A model generated the notes under the pieces. The model was not told where the DNA came from, made no database searches, and saw only the letters and a list, made by a program, of their open reading frames with translations. Below, piece after piece: positions 49,266-61,669 of a stretch of 64,000 bases of DNA (positions within the stretch are counted from its first letter, which is position 1; each line of letters begins with the position of its first letter). A program made the position numbers and the translations under genes. Source of the stretch: Prochilodus magdalenae (lineage: Eukaryota; Chordata; Actinopteri; Characiformes; Prochilodontidae); contig JAMWET010003523.1 of assembly GCA_024036415.1 (NCBI GenBank), positions 7,501 to 71,500 of the forward strand. The letters are read 5' to 3'.

Positions 49266-50389
49266 AGAATGAAAATACACCAGCACAGATACACTAAAAC
49301 ACTATTTACAGTTTAGAAACCAATCACATTTACTTAATTTTACTGCTCATATTTAATGTTCTGTTCTGATACTAATACCCATGTCAAAATTAAAACTAAA
49401 TCCAACTTAATTAGCCTTACATGCTGATGTGTGTAGGGTTAGAAATGCAGTATATCTGCATATCGCTCAGTGTTCAGCAATTGCAGAGCACAATAAATAT
49501 GTCATAAAACACAAGTTATAAATATCGGTCACATCTGATGGCTGATGGATCCATGCCAGCAGAATCCCAGCATCACTGTGCATCCCTAGTACCATGAGCA
49601 TGTACCCAAATCGACAACTCAGCATATACTAAATCAAACACTGACGTATGCAGGCCCATGGGACTGACACTACAGCGCTATAACGAATCACCCAAGCCAT
49701 TCTGAAAAAGAACGACAAAGCGTCGTAACCTGCTATAGCACTCTGATTTCTGTGCGGAAAACGAGAAAATGTAGCTTTGCTTTCTTTGGAACTCGGCTTT
49801 GAGCATATGAGTTGCTCGATGCAAGTGTGTGCATGCTTCTTAGAAACCAAAAGTAGGACTTGACTTTGATTAAGCTGGATCCCTCCTTTACAAAGTCATT
49901 CCTTTTGGGATTATCAGAGCTGTGGCTTGATTGTATGAAGAATGTTGGACAGGCATGGGCAGGCAGTCTGACCCCTTACTGACTCGTGGGCACACACAGG
50001 TGTGGCAGCCTATATAAGAAACCTACCAAAGCCTGAACAAAAGACTTGAATGCTGTCCTCAGGGTACAAAAACAGGCAGTCATCACTCTTAAACCAGCCA
50101 TGGATGAGCATGCTTTACAATAAGTCTAATTACTTTTGTACACAGCGGGTGACTAACATTCTTTTATTGCAGCTGTGGAAAACGGCGAATGTGCTTCTTA
50201 CAGAAGTTAACACCCGTTGCACCCACTTCTTTTTTCTTTCTTTCTTTCTTTCCTTTTTTTGATATTAATGTGTCCGGCCCTCCTGCATGCTGCTTTTACT
50301 GGTCTATAAGATTGCGAACAATATAACAATGGAGAATGCTAGCCACTGACAGTTTTTGAAAGGGATGACGGCAGACATTTTTTCTGGAA
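49266..50389. other. Intergenic DNA with a short CTTT tract
   Basis: A TTTC-rich run is at about 50229-50260. Nothing else is recognised. Confidence 0.55.
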
Positions 50390-50960
50390 CGTAGGGCGAA
50401 GATTTAGATTATCGCCATGGGAAACGATCGAGCTTGTTGAGCGTTTTTAATACCCCGCTCTTTGTTGACACTTCCCCTTTGGGCACCCCTTTGGTCCCAG
50501 CGCTGGGCCCTGTTTGCTTAGAGCGCCACCCTTATCAGGGCTAGCGTAGCGTGCTGCCGGGTGACAGCAGGGGCGCGTACAGTGGAGGGTTAGATAATGG
50601 CTCCGCTGTTTTAAATAAAGCACGGGCAGCAGTAAAGTGGGCCCGGAGGAAGGCCGCATTCTGCTCCCAGCACAATGGAGTCATTCTTCAGGCCCGGGGG
50701 CAGAATAATATTGCCCTTCTGAAGCGGGTGGCACAGGAAGAGAGGGAGCCCCCCCAGGGGAGTTATCCGAAACCCCTGGCCTTTATTTATGGCTGTCCGA
50801 GTGCTGGCGTACTGTACGCACCCATGGGAGAGCAGGGGAATCAAAAGCTCTGCATGACCAAAAGGTCCGACTTTGTACAATAGACCTTGGCCGCTCTGCC
50901 TTTTTATCATGGCCTTGCGAGCAGGGCTGTCCGGACTGGTGGATTGTTGCACTCTTGGCA
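50390..50960. promoter_or_regulatory. GC-richer repeat-free island, candidate enhancer 1
   Basis: The composition differs sharply from the AT-rich surroundings and no stable codon pattern is seen. It contains homeodomain-like TTTATTTATGGC, SOX-like ACAATAG and GATA-like TTATC words. The function is inferred from composition only. Confidence 0.3.
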
Positions 50961-51254
50961 TCTAACGATGGTTTCTATGCCGCTGTACTGGGGGGATATT
51001 CTTGGGAAGGGTTGGACGGATTTACAGCCGTTGTTATTTTATGTGCCAATGACTGATTTGTGTTTATATAATCCTAAGGAGGATACAGATGTGAGCTTGC
51101 CTAGCTCAGTGATATTCATTTAGCTAGCATTTGTGGCCTCTGAATCACAGCATTATTTCGGGATACATTCCTAAGACATTAAATTGAGCCAGCTGGCCAA
51201 TAGGGGTCGCTTACCCCCACTGAATAAGTAAATGAGGAGTATCACTTTGCAGTA

Positions 51255-51440
51255 GCAAGTTTCCTAAACTGGTCCTGGCCCATCCTTGTTCTGCATAATC
51301 TGGTGTTTTCCCTGCTCTGACACACCTGATCCAGTAATCTAGTACGTCCAAGTCATTCCTGAAATAAGGAGTAAGCCAAAATATGCAGCGTAGGATACTC
51401 CAGGACGGAGGTTTGGAAGCTGGTTTAAAGACTAGGCTTC
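51255..51440. mobile_element. Family E-like repeat, copy 3, degraded
   Basis: AACTGGTCCTGGCCCATCCT at the left and ATACTCCAGGACGGAGGTTT at the right form loose inverted ends. The inner part has GACACACCTGATCCAGTAAT. Confidence 0.45.
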
Positions 51441-51935
51441 GCACATTGTTGACTGCTGTCTGTAAAGATCTGTCTCTCAGCCTCAGTGGTTTCCCTCAGG
51501 GTAGCACTTCTCAGGGTAGCATCCTCTTCAGTCCAACAAAGCTGGGCCATGAGTGCCACATGTGTATGACTCAGAGACGAATGTGCCAGTGCTGGCCAGC
51601 CATGTCCCAAAATGACCGTAAAGGCCGGTTGTTCCAGAGCCAAAAGACCCAGGTAAAGATAACTGGAAAAGTGAATGAAAGGAAATGAATGTATGATGAG
51701 TAAAAGCATGTTGGAAAGGACATGACGTCCACAGTGGTGCTCCATGACATGTCAACTGCTTGGATGTCATGTACCCTTGTATGAGGCTGCGTCATTGTTT
51801 TACTGTAGAATCATTTTTTTTCCAATCAGACGCTTTTTTACATGGTATTTTTGGATGCATTAAAATTAGTGGTAACACTTACTATGAATCCTATATTCAC
51901 AAGGCAATGTAAGGGATTTATGAGGCATTATATAG
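51441..51935. other. Intergenic DNA, nothing recognised
   Basis: Overlapping small frames on both strands (up to 106 codons) show no family resemblance. Confidence 0.5.
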
Positions 51936-52197
51936 CATATCGTCACTGTCCAAACATGAAAAACATGTATCTCCACTTTTGTCCATTTTTACTTTTATGC
52001 ATCATTTGAACACCTCAGCTGCTGTTTCCACTGAGTGAAAATCTCATGATGAATGGACCAACAGAAATGACCCAAAACAGTTTGTAAAGATGTCTGGTTC
52101 CATTGACTTACATTACAGCTAAATTAAGTTTTTGGCCTCTCCAGTAACGTTACCATTTTGGAGATACTTGTTTTTCTTTGGACAGTAACGTTATATG
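51936..52197. mobile_element. MITE, family C, copy 2
   Basis: The left end is CATATCGTCACTGTCC and the right end GGACAGTAACGTTATATG. The body matches 2059-2312 in the same order and orientation, for example GAATGGACCAACAGAAATGA and GGCCTCTCCAGTAACGTTAC. Confidence 0.82.
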
Positions 52198-53769
52198 ACA
52201 CTATATAATACTTGGCATTAGCTTGTAATGCCATGCATAATACTCAATAATGCAAGGGGATGCATCTATAGCATGTCAAGTCTCATAACAACCTTATAAT
52301 ACCTTCCCATAAGAGAACTGTAGACACTAATGGAATAATTCACCATGTAATGCAACACTATAGTGATATATCCCAATAATTCCATTACTGGCTTTAACTG
52401 AAGTGAGTTATTTATTAATTTTTAAATGTTTACTACATGTCATTTCAATACATTACACCTCATAGAGCATTAGATGTGATCTTTACAGCCTCTAAGAGAA
52501 GTGAGATGTGTGGGTCTAACTGGTAATAGCTGACATACAACATGAATATATTGCTGTGCCAAATTCATATATGACCCGCTTTTTTAAGACGTGAATAAGC
52601 TAAGCTTGTTTTAAGCCATGGCTGACCGAGTACAGCATTCATACTTACAATCTTTGTATAAACAGACATTACGGTGCATTATGAAACCTGACATTAACCT
52701 GCATTCTCCTGTGTTATAAAGTGTCATGCATGTAACTGTAACTAGTTGTAAGTAATTATATAAGCGTATGCCCAGTATTAGAAGGTTTTATGTATGCCTT
52801 ATAGCACCTTATAAATACAGGATTCAAAGGAGTTTTACCAAATTGATGCCTTTAGTATACACTTGCCAGCGTTCATGATGCCTTCTATCTGAAACCATTC
52901 AACAATCTCATATGTGGTTATAAATCTCCAAACCTGCACTGATCCGCCTCTATGCTTGACTGCCTTGCTTTTCTCAGTAACAGCTTCCTGACAGCTACAC
53001 ATCCTTTCAGATTTTCTCTTAGCTCTCAAATATAACTTTCCCCTTCTTGTAATGGCCATTTTTACTGGGAACTGAGTGAATAAAGATTTTCAGACAATAC
53101 TGAATTTGCTCACACACGTTTGGTGTGACACCTGGCACCATCACCCTTTCCCCTGGTGGTGCACATTGATTTATCCCCTTTCTCCTTTTTTTTTTTTTTT
53201 AGCTCCAGGGGAAGTGTTTTTTTCTTTCCCAGAGCTAAAGGTGAAAATGAAAGCTGATGGATCAGTCAGAGTGTGAACCTGCTCTTTCACAGTGTTAATG
53301 AATGCTAACCCTTAGTGAATAACAGTGGATCTGTTACCCCTGGATTATCCCCGTTTCTGTTTTACGCTTGTTTCGTTAATGAACATACACAGCCTGTAGA
53401 TGCTTTGGTCTCCCAGTTTAGCCAGAGCAACATGCACACGGAAGGAGAGAGGACTGCCATTTCTCAGCCTTATGCACTACAGTAAAGAACCAGGCAAGCA
53501 ACAATACTCATCGGGTTATAACCCTCTGACCCCATAGCGGTTTAACTGGACTGCAGTTCTTTAGGAAATTATTTTAGGATTAATTTTTTTTAAGTACACA
53601 TGGTTATACAGTGCTGTGCAAAAATCAGAGACCACCCTTTATTTGTTTAGGGTACAGTCAAAACAGCTGTTATGGTAACAAGGTAATGTACCAACTGACA
53701 AAAAGTTTAGGTATTAGCGTAATAATAATGATGTACACTCATTATCATCATAATAATTACACTCGGAGG
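52198..53769. other. Intergenic DNA, nothing recognised
   Basis: AT-rich sequence with a poly(T) run near 53189. No gene is supported. Confidence 0.55.
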
Positions 53770-54305
53770 TACAGGGGTTGGACAATGAAACTGAAACACC
53801 TGGTTTTAGACCACAATCATTTATTAGTATGGTGTAGGGCCTCCTTTTGCGGCCAATACAGCATCAGTTGGTCTTGGGAATGACATATACAAGTCCTGCA
53901 CAGTGGTCAGAGGGATTTTAAGCCATTCTTCTTGCAGGATAGTGGCCAGGTCACTACGTGATGCTGGTGGAGGTTCGTCCTTCTTGGTGGTATGCTGACA
54001 TTACCCTGGATACCGTGGCTCTTGATACATCACAAAGACTTGCTGTCTTGGTCACAGATGCGCCAGCAAGACGTGCACCAACAGTTTGTCCTCTTTTGAA
54101 CTCTGGTATGTCACCCATAATGTTGTGTGCATTGCAGTATTTTGAGCAGAACTGTGCTCTTACCTGCTAATTGAACCTTCACACTCTGCTCTTACTGGTG
54201 CAATGTGCAATTAATGAAGATTGGCCACCAGGCTGGTCCAATTTAGCCATGAGACCTCCCACACTAAAATGACAGGTGTTTCAGTTTCATTGTCCAACCC
54301 CTGTA
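53770..54305. mobile_element. Tc1/mariner-type nonautonomous element with perfect 33-bp inverted ends
   Basis: The left end starts TACAGGGGTTGGACAATGAA and runs on through ACTGAAACACCTG. The right end (54273-54305) is its exact reverse complement and ends CCAACCCCTGTA. Both ends finish in TA, the usual Tc1/mariner target. The element is 536 bp and has no transposase frame. Confidence 0.88.
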
Positions 54306-54326
54306 TGTGTTGGATTGCAGAGCAAG

Positions 54327-55110
54327 AAAGGAAGATAAAGGTTAACAGGAACAATAAATGATGATAAATTTAGACTGGTCAATATTTATGGGCACATACA
54401 GAAGTAGTGTCTCTCAGTATGCCACCGGACCGCCATGTTTGCTAGCGCAACATGCCAGATGTCTCTGCATGGAGTTGTAGAGCTTCCTAGTCATGTCCTG
54501 TGATAATCCAATCCAATATTCTCACACAGTTCCTGCAGATTTTGTAGTAGGGGTGGAGGTGGAGTGACACTAAACCTTCTGGACACGTGACAACAAATTG
54601 TTTATCTTGGCGCTGACCACGGTGCCTCCACACATGGATTTGTCGGGCATCTCAGAAAAGACAAAACGGGACTCATCACTGAAAATGACCTGCTGCCCTT
54701 CACACACCATGGCAGCCTGGCACTACACTGTTTCAGTCTTAGGCGAGGTAGACGTGGTGTTATGGGCAGTCATTGTAACGGTCTACGTGTATGTAGTCCT
54801 GCATCGTGCAGCCGTCTGCCACCTGCGTCTGGATGATGGACAAGGAAGCTGTGGGAGCTGCTCGTTCTTGTCAGCGGATCAAACGATCCTGTCTAGTGGT
54901 GGTCTGTCTGGGCTGTCCGGAGCCTGTTTGCTCTGTGTGCATGCCCTCACGAAACCAGACCACACCTGTAATCATTTACATATTTGTCTGAGACATAACA
55001 GGATGCTGAGTTTTGCAGCAAGCCAGCATTTCTATCTGGGTGCGTTATTGTTTCTTGTAAATGAGTATATTTCAGCCGAAACATATGTTTAGCAGGAAAT
55101 GACACCGAAG
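54327..55110 (-). pseudogene. Decayed Tc1-like transposon, family D, longest copy
   Basis: On the - strand, frames shifted by indels give RRLHDAGLHTRRPLQ, then VCEGQQVIFSDESRFVF, a block diagnostic of the first catalytic Asp in Tc1 transposases. After a stop come LQEL and later RKLYNS, where the C-terminal helix of Tc1 proteins is expected. The second Asp and the Glu blocks were not found intact. The left end (plus) is AGGAAGATAAAGGTTAACAG, the inverse of the right end of the copy at 55876. Confidence 0.75.
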
Positions 55111-55875
55111 CCTGTAATAGCCCAAATTTCAGTATTTAGTGCAGACCCATTATTTTTATTACAGCTGCTGGTGGGGGTTTTGGTGATCCACCGGGTATTG
55201 CATGGATGTTAAGGGTCGTGTTTACTTTACTGTTTATTTTTCTGTAAATAATTTTTACTCTAGGTTTATTAAAGTTTGAATATAGTTGACTAGTAACAGG
55301 TGACAGTTAAAAGAAGTAAGGTAGACAGAGAGTAGTTTAAATAAATGTACAGATATAGATATATGCATACTAAAATCTTCTTTCTGTGATAACAGTGGAA
55401 TAAGAATGCCTATCTATAATGTCCAATAGCAGATTCACTTTCAGGCTAAGCTTGTATAGGCTTTGACTGAGCCTTGTTTAGTCTTGCATTCATACAATGG
55501 TCACAATTCTGTCAAGTGTAAAAGGGCACAAAATGGAATAATCCACTTTTTAGCTGCAGTGAAGCCAAAGAACAGCAGAGCAAAGCTGGATAAGTCTATG
55601 TGAATTTCCACCATTTAGTACATAAAGAGCCATGTTTGAAATATAAATAAGATTTATCATTATTACTGTTCAGTATTAAATTATAATAAATGAAAATATT
55701 AAATAGTATTCACTAAATCCAAAAATCTGAAACAGGTTGACATTCCCAGAACACATAGAGAAAGGTGTCTGGTGTATGTCCTGAACAGGCAGATTACAGT
55801 TTTCTGAAAGTTATCTGAAATCTGTAAGACGTATAATTACAAAAAAATTGTTGCATAAATAGTTGCTCCTAGAAT
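55111..55875. other. Intergenic DNA between two transposon copies
   Basis: AT-rich. No feature is recognised. Confidence 0.55.
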
Positions 55876-56415
55876 TAATCAGCCGACCGGAATGAAACTT
55901 GGTGGGTAGGTGTGACATCATGTGACACAGCATTGATTCCAGTCAATCACGATTTCAAGCTTGGCTGCACATGTGACGTAAGCAAAGACAGGCCTTGTTG
56001 CTGTACATGAGTGACCCAACAGCCACAATTGCCTCAGTGACTCAGAATGGCAGCGGGTCATCTTCAGTGATTAGTCCTGATGAAGACGACCAACGAATCC
56101 ATGTGTGGAGGCAACTAGATTAACGGTTTGTTGTCACGTATCACATGTTCAGAAGGCCTGGTGCCATCAACACTCCAAACCTACCAGAAAATCTGCAGGT
56201 ACTGCGTGACAGTATTCAATCTGCATAGGATGGATTATCACAGGACACCATTAAGAACGTCTCCAATCCATGCTGAGACATGGGCATGAGCAAACATGGT
56301 GGCCTGACTCCATACTGAGAGATACTACTTCTGTATGTGTAGCTCAATAAATATTGTCCATATTGGTCTAAATTTCTCATCGTTTATTGTTCCTGGTAAC
56401 CTTTATCTTCCTTCA
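55876..56415 (+). mobile_element. Tc1-like relic, family D, internally deleted copy
   Basis: Starts near GCCGACCGGAATGAAACTTG and shares AATCCATGTGTGGAGGCA and GATGGATTATCACAGGACAC with the other copies. It ends with TCCTGGTAACCTTTATCTTC. It has no open frame. Confidence 0.75.
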
Positions 56416-57149
56416 GAAGAGCGCTGCAATCCCACACGTCTATCTGGGTGCAAATATTGTCCTCATGAAGAGTGTATTTATGCTACAGAATATATATGCT
56501 ATATGTTTTTCACAGTTACAGTTGCTATGCAGGACTAGAGGGAACCAAACTACACAGTGCCAACCTGAGTGGTGCATCTCTAGCTAAACAGCAATGAGTA
56601 ATACATTTACCTTCAAATAACAGCTTTTATTTTCAGATAATGATGAGTGTATGTGAATGATTTTATACTGAATATACCAATTACCTACATTCTCACCAGC
56701 AGGGGTTACTTTACACTAGATACTCACCTAATTTGGGCTCAGACCATAATGTTCTAACACTTTGTCCCATATATGGAGAACATACAGAGGTTACAGGGAT
56801 GTGGTTGTTAAATCATTCTAACTACTAGAGACTATTCCCTGAGATTTAGCAAGTTCTAGCCAGTCTATTTCTATTTCTATTGTATTATTCTACTCCATTC
56901 TGTACTGTTTATATATTTTGCACTGATAAATTATTTATATTACTTCGTACTTGCACTATCTGTATGGCTGACAACAGCCATCTTCTTAATTTGCTCAGCA
57001 AATGGTTTACCACTACCTCCATTTATACTTTATACTTTACACAGACACTATGGACTCTATTTTTATACTTTCATACTTTATATTGTATCTCTGTCTCTAT
57101 CTGTATAACTCTATCTTGTGCTTTTGTTGTTACTTCTGTATAGTTTGTA

Positions 57150-57150
<1 letters not shown>
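56416..57150. other. Intergenic DNA, nothing recognised
   Basis: AT-rich, grading into the ATCT microsatellite. Confidence 0.55.
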
Positions 57151-57230
<80 letters not shown>

Positions 57231-57232
57231 GT
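57151..57232. repeat. (ATCT)n microsatellite
   Basis: About 20 tetranucleotide units, with GTCT variants at the right edge. Confidence 0.96.
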
Positions 57233-58509
57233 CTGTCCACACAGAGCTCTAAAGACACACAATGAAGATCCTAGTAGTGAGTAACTTTTGCACAGTACCG
57301 CATACAGTGTTTGAAAAAAAAGTTTCAGTTTTGCTAAACAGAGAGAAATGACTTCATGCAGTATGATTATAATTTGTTCTAGCATTCCAAAATGAATGCA
57401 GTTAACATTCCACCTTCATGCTGATGCACTACTGGTTTTTTTATACCTCTAGAAACTCACAATCGGTCTGTGCTGTTTTGCCAATAAGCAGCAGCATTTT
57501 ATTGCAACCTCTTCAGAAGGCCATACCTCATGGTGAGGACCCCTGTGCTGCGCTGATGCTGTCTCTGTGTGTGCTGAGATCTTCTCCTGCAGCTGATCAG
57601 GTGACCACGGCAGAGCGTGTCATTAACATACCACGGCTGTGACAAAAGCGGTAATTATTATTCTTAGGCTGCAGTTAATGAGCCCAGCTGCAAGCGAGGC
57701 CGCTCTGTCATTGTCCTTAAAACCCTCTTCAGAGCTCCTAACCTATACCAAACCTATACAGAGCTCCACGGCTCTCTATATGACTGCATTAGCGGCCTCC
57801 CCACCCCAAATGGGGGCACATAATGGCCTCTGGAATTAGAGACAGGGTTGACATGCCTCTGTCATGCCTCCACGCTTGAACAGTTGGTTTAGTGTGTCAC
57901 AAACGCTGCTTCTGTATGTTTCTCTCTCTCTCAGGTCACATTTTCCACTCCAGCCCTCCTCCTCCTCCTCTTCCTCCTCAGCACAACACCCCACCCCCCA
58001 CCCCAGCCCTCCAAACCTCCACCCCACGGATGCAGGCTACACCCTCCATGGAGCGGCTCAGGTTTTTGAGATTGGGTTACGTGTCATTAACAGTGTCTCT
58101 GTAGGCCCATTCAGGCGAGTAATTAGCAGGGGAACGTGCATTCCCATGGTGATGCGGGACACAAGCCGCCGCACAAACACACATGCTTATAAGCATGAAG
58201 CATAACCCTCTGTTTGTTGCCCAAAGCTGACTGCCCCAGCGCTTCGAGTGCCTGCATGCACAACCTTAAGAAGAGATACAGGTACAAGAAGATACAGGTT
58301 TCGAGGCAGTCAACGTGATGGCTCAAAGCGGAGAAGGAAAGGGCAGCTGTCTCGCTGTTAAGAGAGAGATCAAAGTTCAGCCTCTAATCCCCACAGACTG
58401 CTGCCACTTCTGTCTGCCGCTGCGCTCCTTCACCGAAATTATACATCCATTCTACCAGACCAGCCCCTGAACCTGCACTGGAGACACATAGGCTTAACAC
58501 TTAAATGAC
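57233..58509. other. Intergenic DNA with a pyrimidine-rich stretch
   Basis: A CTCCTC-rich tract lies at about 57950-58025. No gene is supported; the open frames here follow the low-complexity tract. Confidence 0.5.
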
Positions 58510-58724
58510 CATGCTAAAAAGCTTTCTTTGAAGCACAGCCATAAAAGAACCACTTTGTCTTCCCAAAGGAACCCTCCACCAGCGATTATTTAAGGCTATG
58601 TGAGTGTGTGAGCAAGGGTAGAGAACCCGCACGTAAGGTAAATGGTCTTTATCAACTGAAGGTTTTTCCTAGAACCATAAATCCAAGTCAAGAACCCTAT
58701 AGGAACCTTTATTTTTAAGAGCGG
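58510..58724. mobile_element. Fish dispersed repeat with AAGAACC motifs
   Basis: It contains AAAAGAACCACTTTGTCTTC, AGAACCATAAATCCAAGTCA and a right end AGGAACCTTTATTTTTAAGA, typical of a short hairpin repeat abundant in teleosts. The left boundary is uncertain. Confidence 0.5.
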
Positions 58725-59215
58725 CCCTCTTCCCTGGCTCCAGCTAGGCTCCATCTTACATCTATTTGTGACTTGCTAAGATGAATGGGCGTCAGTACCT
58801 TCAGACAGAATGGACCCTGGGTGGGGCAGCGGCCATTCTCGCACGAAATAAAGAGCCGAAAGTGGGAATTTCTGCCCTCGTCTGGGTAACGCATCCGGGC
58901 CCGGGAGAACAATAATAGCCCAGCCTGAAAACGCGCGGGGCAAAATAACAGCAGAGGTTTCCATTACAAAGGCCTTGGACGGACAGCAGTCCCGCTGCTT
59001 TGAAGGCCTATTCACGAGAGGCAAGTTCCACATGGATCGGGTTGCCTTTATTTAGGCCCTACCTGGAAACAGAGGAGGGACGGGACCTCGTTTGATGTGA
59101 CAGACGATTGCCATTCTTATCCCGCCCCCCTGCTGCACGCCCCACACCTGCCCACATGCTATCACGTACATGAGCCCCCGAAACCTCTCCCACCCACCCT
59201 CCTCAAAAAAAAAAA
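58725..59215. promoter_or_regulatory. GC-richer repeat-free island, candidate enhancer 2
   Basis: High CpG for this region (ACGCATCCGGGCCCGGGAGA, AAAACGCGCGGGGC) with embedded AT words (GAAATAAAGAGCC). No codon structure is evident. The function is inferred. Confidence 0.3.
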
Positions 59216-59440
59216 AACCTCCTGACAATACGTATTGTAAATGTGCTACATTGCTCTGAAAATGTTCCACTGCACCAATCCGGAACCACCCTGTTCCACA
59301 AAATGAGTCCACTGCCTGACATGTGTATGCTGTGCTTTACTTACAAAGCATCTATATCCTGGACAAAATTCTTCCCACTTATTTATGAATGCACCATTCA
59401 CTCTCCAGTACAGTCCAGTCTGGTTTGAACTTATTGTTTT

Positions 59441-60005
59441 TGTGATGTTACAGATACACAGGAATGAAACTTGACAGGGTGAGACATGGAGATGATTCAA
59501 GTTTTACGCTCGTCTGCGCATGTGACGTTATCAAGGACGGGGCTTATCACTGTACCTGACTGAGCAAACAGCCACAATGGCACACCTTCAGAGAGCAGTG
59601 ATGCCAGTCCTGCGTCATCAAAGACTGGAATAGTGTCATGCCAGGCTGTCCTGGAGGGACTCAGAATAGCAGCGAGTCATCTCCAGTAGTGACTCCGGTT
59701 TTTGTCTTGGTGGACACGACCAGCAATTCAGTGGAGGCACCATGGTCAGCACCATAATCAACGGTTTGTGTTTACATCCAGAAGGCCTGGGGTCACTCCA
59801 CCACCATCACCACTGCAAAATCTGCAGGACTTGGATGAGAATAATAACAATTTATGGGATGGATTATCACAGGACACTGTTAGGAACCTCTACAGCTCTA
59901 CAAATGCCAAGTGTCTGGCGCATTGAGTGAACAAACATGGTGGCCTGACGCCATACTGAGAGACACTACTCCTGTTTATGTAACTTAAAATAAATATTGC
60001 CCATT
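59441..60005 (+). mobile_element. Tc1-like relic, family D, fourth copy
   Basis: Starts near ACACAGGAATGAAACTTGAC. It contains GGAGGCACCATGGTCAGCAC and GATGGATTATCACAGGACAC, and ends near TACTGAGAGACACTACTCCT and AATAAATATTGCCC. Reading frames are broken. Confidence 0.75.
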
Positions 60006-61490
60006 TTTTATAATTTATTGGCCTTTATATTTCTTCCCAATAGCATATATTTCATGTTGGACACATTCCTTTTCTGGTCCATGTTGACATGACTGCATCA
60101 TGCCATACCTGCAGATCTTTCAGGAAGACTTTTGCTGCAAAGTTGAACTGATATGTGATTCCTTGTTTAAATTTTTTCCTCACAACATGTGTAAGACACA
60201 ACAAATATTAGACACATGTAATATGATGCAAATACGTAATGCTCTTCAACCATGAAGCTTTAGAGAAGAAGACTGACATCCCAACGTCTGAGACCTGTGT
60301 GCTGACGGTGGTGAGATATTTTGACCCCATTTAGTGTCATCTTGGCATGGCGACTGGCCGTCGGGACCTTGGCCTGTTGTGGACATTGTGTCGGGCTGGA
60401 CACCCTAGGAGCGCTAACAGAAACGCAGCAGGCACCTCAGCTAAGTGCATTCCCAGAGGCCTGCCCTCTCTTATCCATGGCCATGGCCAAATCCTGCTTG
60501 ACCCTGGCTGATAAGCTTACGATGAGCAGGCTGCTGCGAGGGATGGGAAAAACCAGAACTGTAGAAAACGAGGGGGAGTGTTTTGATGACCCTGGTATGT
60601 GCAAAAGCCTACTTGTGGCCTGGCTTGTGTTGTAGCGCCGTGAAGGCTAATTTGGAGTGATAGGATGGGTAGATGGACTGCATCACTTTGGGCCACTCAC
60701 AGGGGTCCGAGCTTAGCGTTCTCCTGGAGTTCCATAGCCAAAACGATGGTCAGATAAGATATGGAGGCCTGCAGCTGATTGGGAAGAAGAAGGATAAGCT
60801 TGAGTCTATTTTTCTTTCTCCTTTAAAAGGTCTTCTATGTTACTAAGACCATAATAGGCCGTGTCACCTCTTCAATCACCTGCGCCTTTCCAATGTACAT
60901 GTATGCACACTCGCATTCCTTTAAGTACACTCATATAATAGCACATGCACAGCTTCAATCAATGGCAAGCAACAGTAGCAGCTCAAAGCAGATTCTGAAA
61001 TGCTGCCTTATAAATCAAGCAGCCCACATACCTTAGCATTCAGTTTATTACTCATCATCCCTCTGTCTCTGACCTCTTGAACCAGCAAAAGTATTTAGCA
61101 TGTTTATATCATGATGAAGAAGCATGAATGTAGACAATCTGTGAGCAGCATGATCTGTCATTAGTGTCATTAGTGCATGAGCGGTTCTAAAGAGGTGGCT
61201 TAAGTGACCAGATCCTCACAAACCCCCCGATAGATGACCCCAAAATTTCTGCCACGCCATTGGCTTCCTCCTTGCTGTGGGGGAGGAGAGCTATTGCTAT
61301 TAGCGGAACAACTCATCATCACACCTCTGCTGCACACGTGCTTCACACGATATTTGATTCCAACAAAGGTTCCAATACCAATACCATTATTCCAATACAC
61401 ATTCAGAAGTAAACAAAAACAAACTAAATAAATAAGGAATGAGGGTGAGTAGCAGGAGTTGACATGACCATGTCATGGCAGCTGCTATAC
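60006..61490. other. Intergenic DNA with a GC-richer patch
   Basis: A patch at about 60310-60660 is less AT-rich and open for 104 codons on +, but shows no recognisable domain. I see nothing else. Confidence 0.5.
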
Positions 61491-61494
61491 AAAT

Positions 61495-61572
61495 GTCCAG
61501 GACAGATCAGAATCAAGCTTTATTTGTCAAGTATGTTTATGTACAAGGAATTTGTCTTTGTCTGACACACAA

Positions 61573-61669
<97 letters not shown>

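Noticed and set aside
54598..55092. + strand open frame of 164 codons
   Set aside because: It is antisense to the Tc1-like transposase remains, where the recognisable FSDESRF block is on the - strand.
60321..60635. + strand open frame of 104 codons
   Set aside because: The patch is less AT-rich, so stops are rarer by chance. I saw no family resemblance or supporting splice signals.
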